Position numbers and translations under genes: made by a program. A DNA stretch of 6,711 bases, taken from positions 1 through 6,711 of the forward strand of contig JAAZNX010000015.1 in NCBI GenBank assembly GCA_012798025.1, written 5' to 3'. The stretch comes from Methanothrix sp. Its GTDB lineage: Archaea > Halobacteriota > Methanosarcinia > Methanotrichales > Methanotrichaceae. Under the pieces are notes generated by a model. The model searched no databases. It saw only the letters and a program-made list of their open reading frames with translations, and was not told the DNA's origin. Positions within the stretch are counted from its first letter, which is position 1. Every line of letters starts with the position of its first letter. Below, one piece after another: positions 6,108-6,711 of this stretch.

Positions 6108-6503
6108 ATGAGACAATTCTCTGTGAAAGTTTTGGATGATGCTGACCGGGAATTCGTGGAAGTTCTAAGAGATCTCGGAATTCCAAGAAACGTGGCCAGC
6201 ATGATCACATATCTTGCCAACGTAGAGGAGGCCACGTCCAGGGAGATAGAGATCGGCTCCAACCTCAGACAGCCTGAGGTGAGCATTGCAATGCGCACTT
6301 TGCGCAATAACAACTGGGTTGAAGAGCGTGAAATCAAGAAAGACGGAAAAGGCCGGCCCATGAAGGTCTATCGGCTCACAATCTCCTTGGAGGAGATCAT
6401 CAAGCACTTCGAGGAGGAAAAGAGGAAAGAATCGGCTAAAACCATGGAAAGCATAGAAAAGCTCAAGGAGCTGAGCAAGGGCTTGAGCGTCACGCCTTCG
6501 TGA
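6108..6503 (+). CDS. Winged helix-turn-helix transcriptional regulator
   Basis: This 131-residue protein is a probable DNA-binding regulator of the broad ArsR/MarR/TrmB-like winged-helix class; I cannot name its targets. Residues 13-38 form an N-terminal helical part (DREFVEVLRDLGIPRN, then ASMITYLAN). The helix-turn-helix runs over about 43-69 (TSREIEIGSNL, then RQPEVSIAMRTLRNNN), with RQPEVSIAMR as the likely recognition helix. The wing is at about 74-90 (KKDGKGRPMKVYRL). Residues 93-126 are a strongly charged helix, likely a dimerising coiled coil. No ligand-binding domain or metal-binding cysteine is visible, since the protein has no cysteine. GAGGT at 6099-6103 supports the start. The large upstream region with short repeats suggests regulated, possibly autoregulated, expression. 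Confidence 0.88.
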   Translation: MRQFSVKVLDDADREFVEVLRDLGIPRNVASMITYLANVEEATSREIEIGSNLRQPEVSIAMRTLRNNNWVEEREIKKDGKGRPMKVYRLTISLEEIIKHFEEEKRKESAKTMESIEKLKELSKGLSVTPS

Positions 6504-6544
6504 TTGAATGGCAAGGACAAATTGTGCAATAAGATCTCTGGCCC

Positions 6545-6573
6545 TAACCGATTCCGACTGAGGTTACTTTTCC
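6545..6573 (+). terminator. Weak hairpin plus T-run after the regulator gene
   Basis: TAACC (6545-6549) pairs with GGTTA (6562-6566), leaving a 12-base loop, and is followed by CTTTTCC. It lies about 40 bases after the regulator stop and touches the stop of the small minus-strand gene. The stem is only 5 bp, so it is a modest candidate for 3'-end formation. Confidence 0.25.
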
Positions 6574-6686
6574 ACTTCGCCTCTGCCCCTTAGATCATCG
6601 AGGTTATCTTCCAGGAGTTTTTTGCTCTTGATCTCTTCCTTCTTGCCACCCTTTCTCTCAGCATTTCGCTTCTTGAACTCCGCCAA
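6564..6686 (-). CDS. Probable 40-residue charged protein with TTG start
   Basis: I do not recognise this product. On the minus strand a frame runs from TTG (6686-6684) to TAA (6566-6564). It is preceded at 5 bases by GAGGTGA (6698-6692), a near-ideal archaeal ribosome-binding site matching the one before the gene at 2227. The product starts MAEFKKRNAERKGGKKEE and ends DNLDDLRGRGEVEK. It is nearly all Lys, Arg, Glu and Asp, has no membrane segment or cysteine, and looks helical or disordered. Other starts are a GTG at 6695, but that overlaps the ribosome-binding site. An in-frame stop lies just before, so it is not the end of a longer gene in this frame. It converges on the winged-helix gene. 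Coding status is inferred from the binding site and composition. Confidence 0.5.
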   Translation of the reverse strand: MAEFKKRNAERKGGKKEEIKSKKLLEDNLDDLRGRGEVEK

Positions 6687-6691
6687 AAGTC

Positions 6692-6698
6692 TCACCTC
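6692..6698 (-). promoter_or_regulatory. Shine-Dalgarno site for the small terminal gene
   Basis: Minus-strand GAGGTGA lies 5 bases before the TTG at 6686 and is the main evidence that this short frame is translated. TGA stops in two other frames overlap or adjoin it, so an upstream gene beyond the window may end here and be coupled. Confidence 0.5.
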
Positions 6699-6711
6699 AA
6701 TTCATCCATTG

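Noticed and set aside
6097..6111. Four-codon upstream frame whose stop overlaps the regulator ATG
   Set aside because: It includes the Shine-Dalgarno itself and is easily explained by chance.
1..6711. CRISPR array, insertion sequence, tRNA or rRNA
   Set aside because: No regularly spaced long repeats, transposase motifs, terminal inverted repeats or RNA gene signatures were seen.

Overview
The window looks like a chromosomal segment from a methanogenic euryarchaeon, most likely of the order Methanosarcinales and possibly Methanothrix-like. The order is inferred from recalled resemblance of the proteins, not from a search. The archaeal signs are direct: an ER/archaeal-type signal peptidase, a fibrillarin-like methyltransferase, an archaeal-type TrpRS, TATA boxes about 25-30 bases upstream of several starts, GAGGT(G) ribosome binding sites and possible leaderless genes.

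Layout. Bases 3-410 (+) hold the C-terminal part of a type I signal peptidase. It converges on a minus-strand pair, nikR (1519-1097) then flpA (1085-423), only 11 bases apart. A 136-base divergent intergenic region (1520-1655) has AT-rich promoter and operator candidates. A plus-strand series follows: a Rossmann/GATase-like protein of unknown function with a cysteine cluster (1656-2216), a small unknown protein coupled to it (2227-2472), a bifunctional NAD(P)H-hydrate repair enzyme (2538-3947) and moaC (3950-4408). moaC converges on trpS (minus, 5762-4434) across 25 bases that contain most of a perfect 7-bp inverted repeat. The 345-base gene-free stretch 5763-6107 is strongly AT-rich except for one GC-rich patch. 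It carries the trpS promoter, a strong extra TATA element, short repeats and the promoter of a winged-helix regulator (6108-6503, +). The window ends with a probable 40-residue charged protein on the minus strand (6686-6564) and no complete gene beyond it.

How the genes fit together. Most are housekeeping: protein export, box C/D RNA-guided 2'-O-methylation, nickel homeostasis (relevant to nickel enzymes of methanogens), repair of damaged NAD(P)H, molybdopterin cofactor synthesis and tRNA charging. nikR-flpA and nnr-moaC look like transcription units, but neither pair shares an obvious pathway. I found no CRISPR array, transposon, tRNA or rRNA. The parts worth a second look are the two unknown genes at 1656-2472, the structured 5763-6107 region and the tiny terminal gene.
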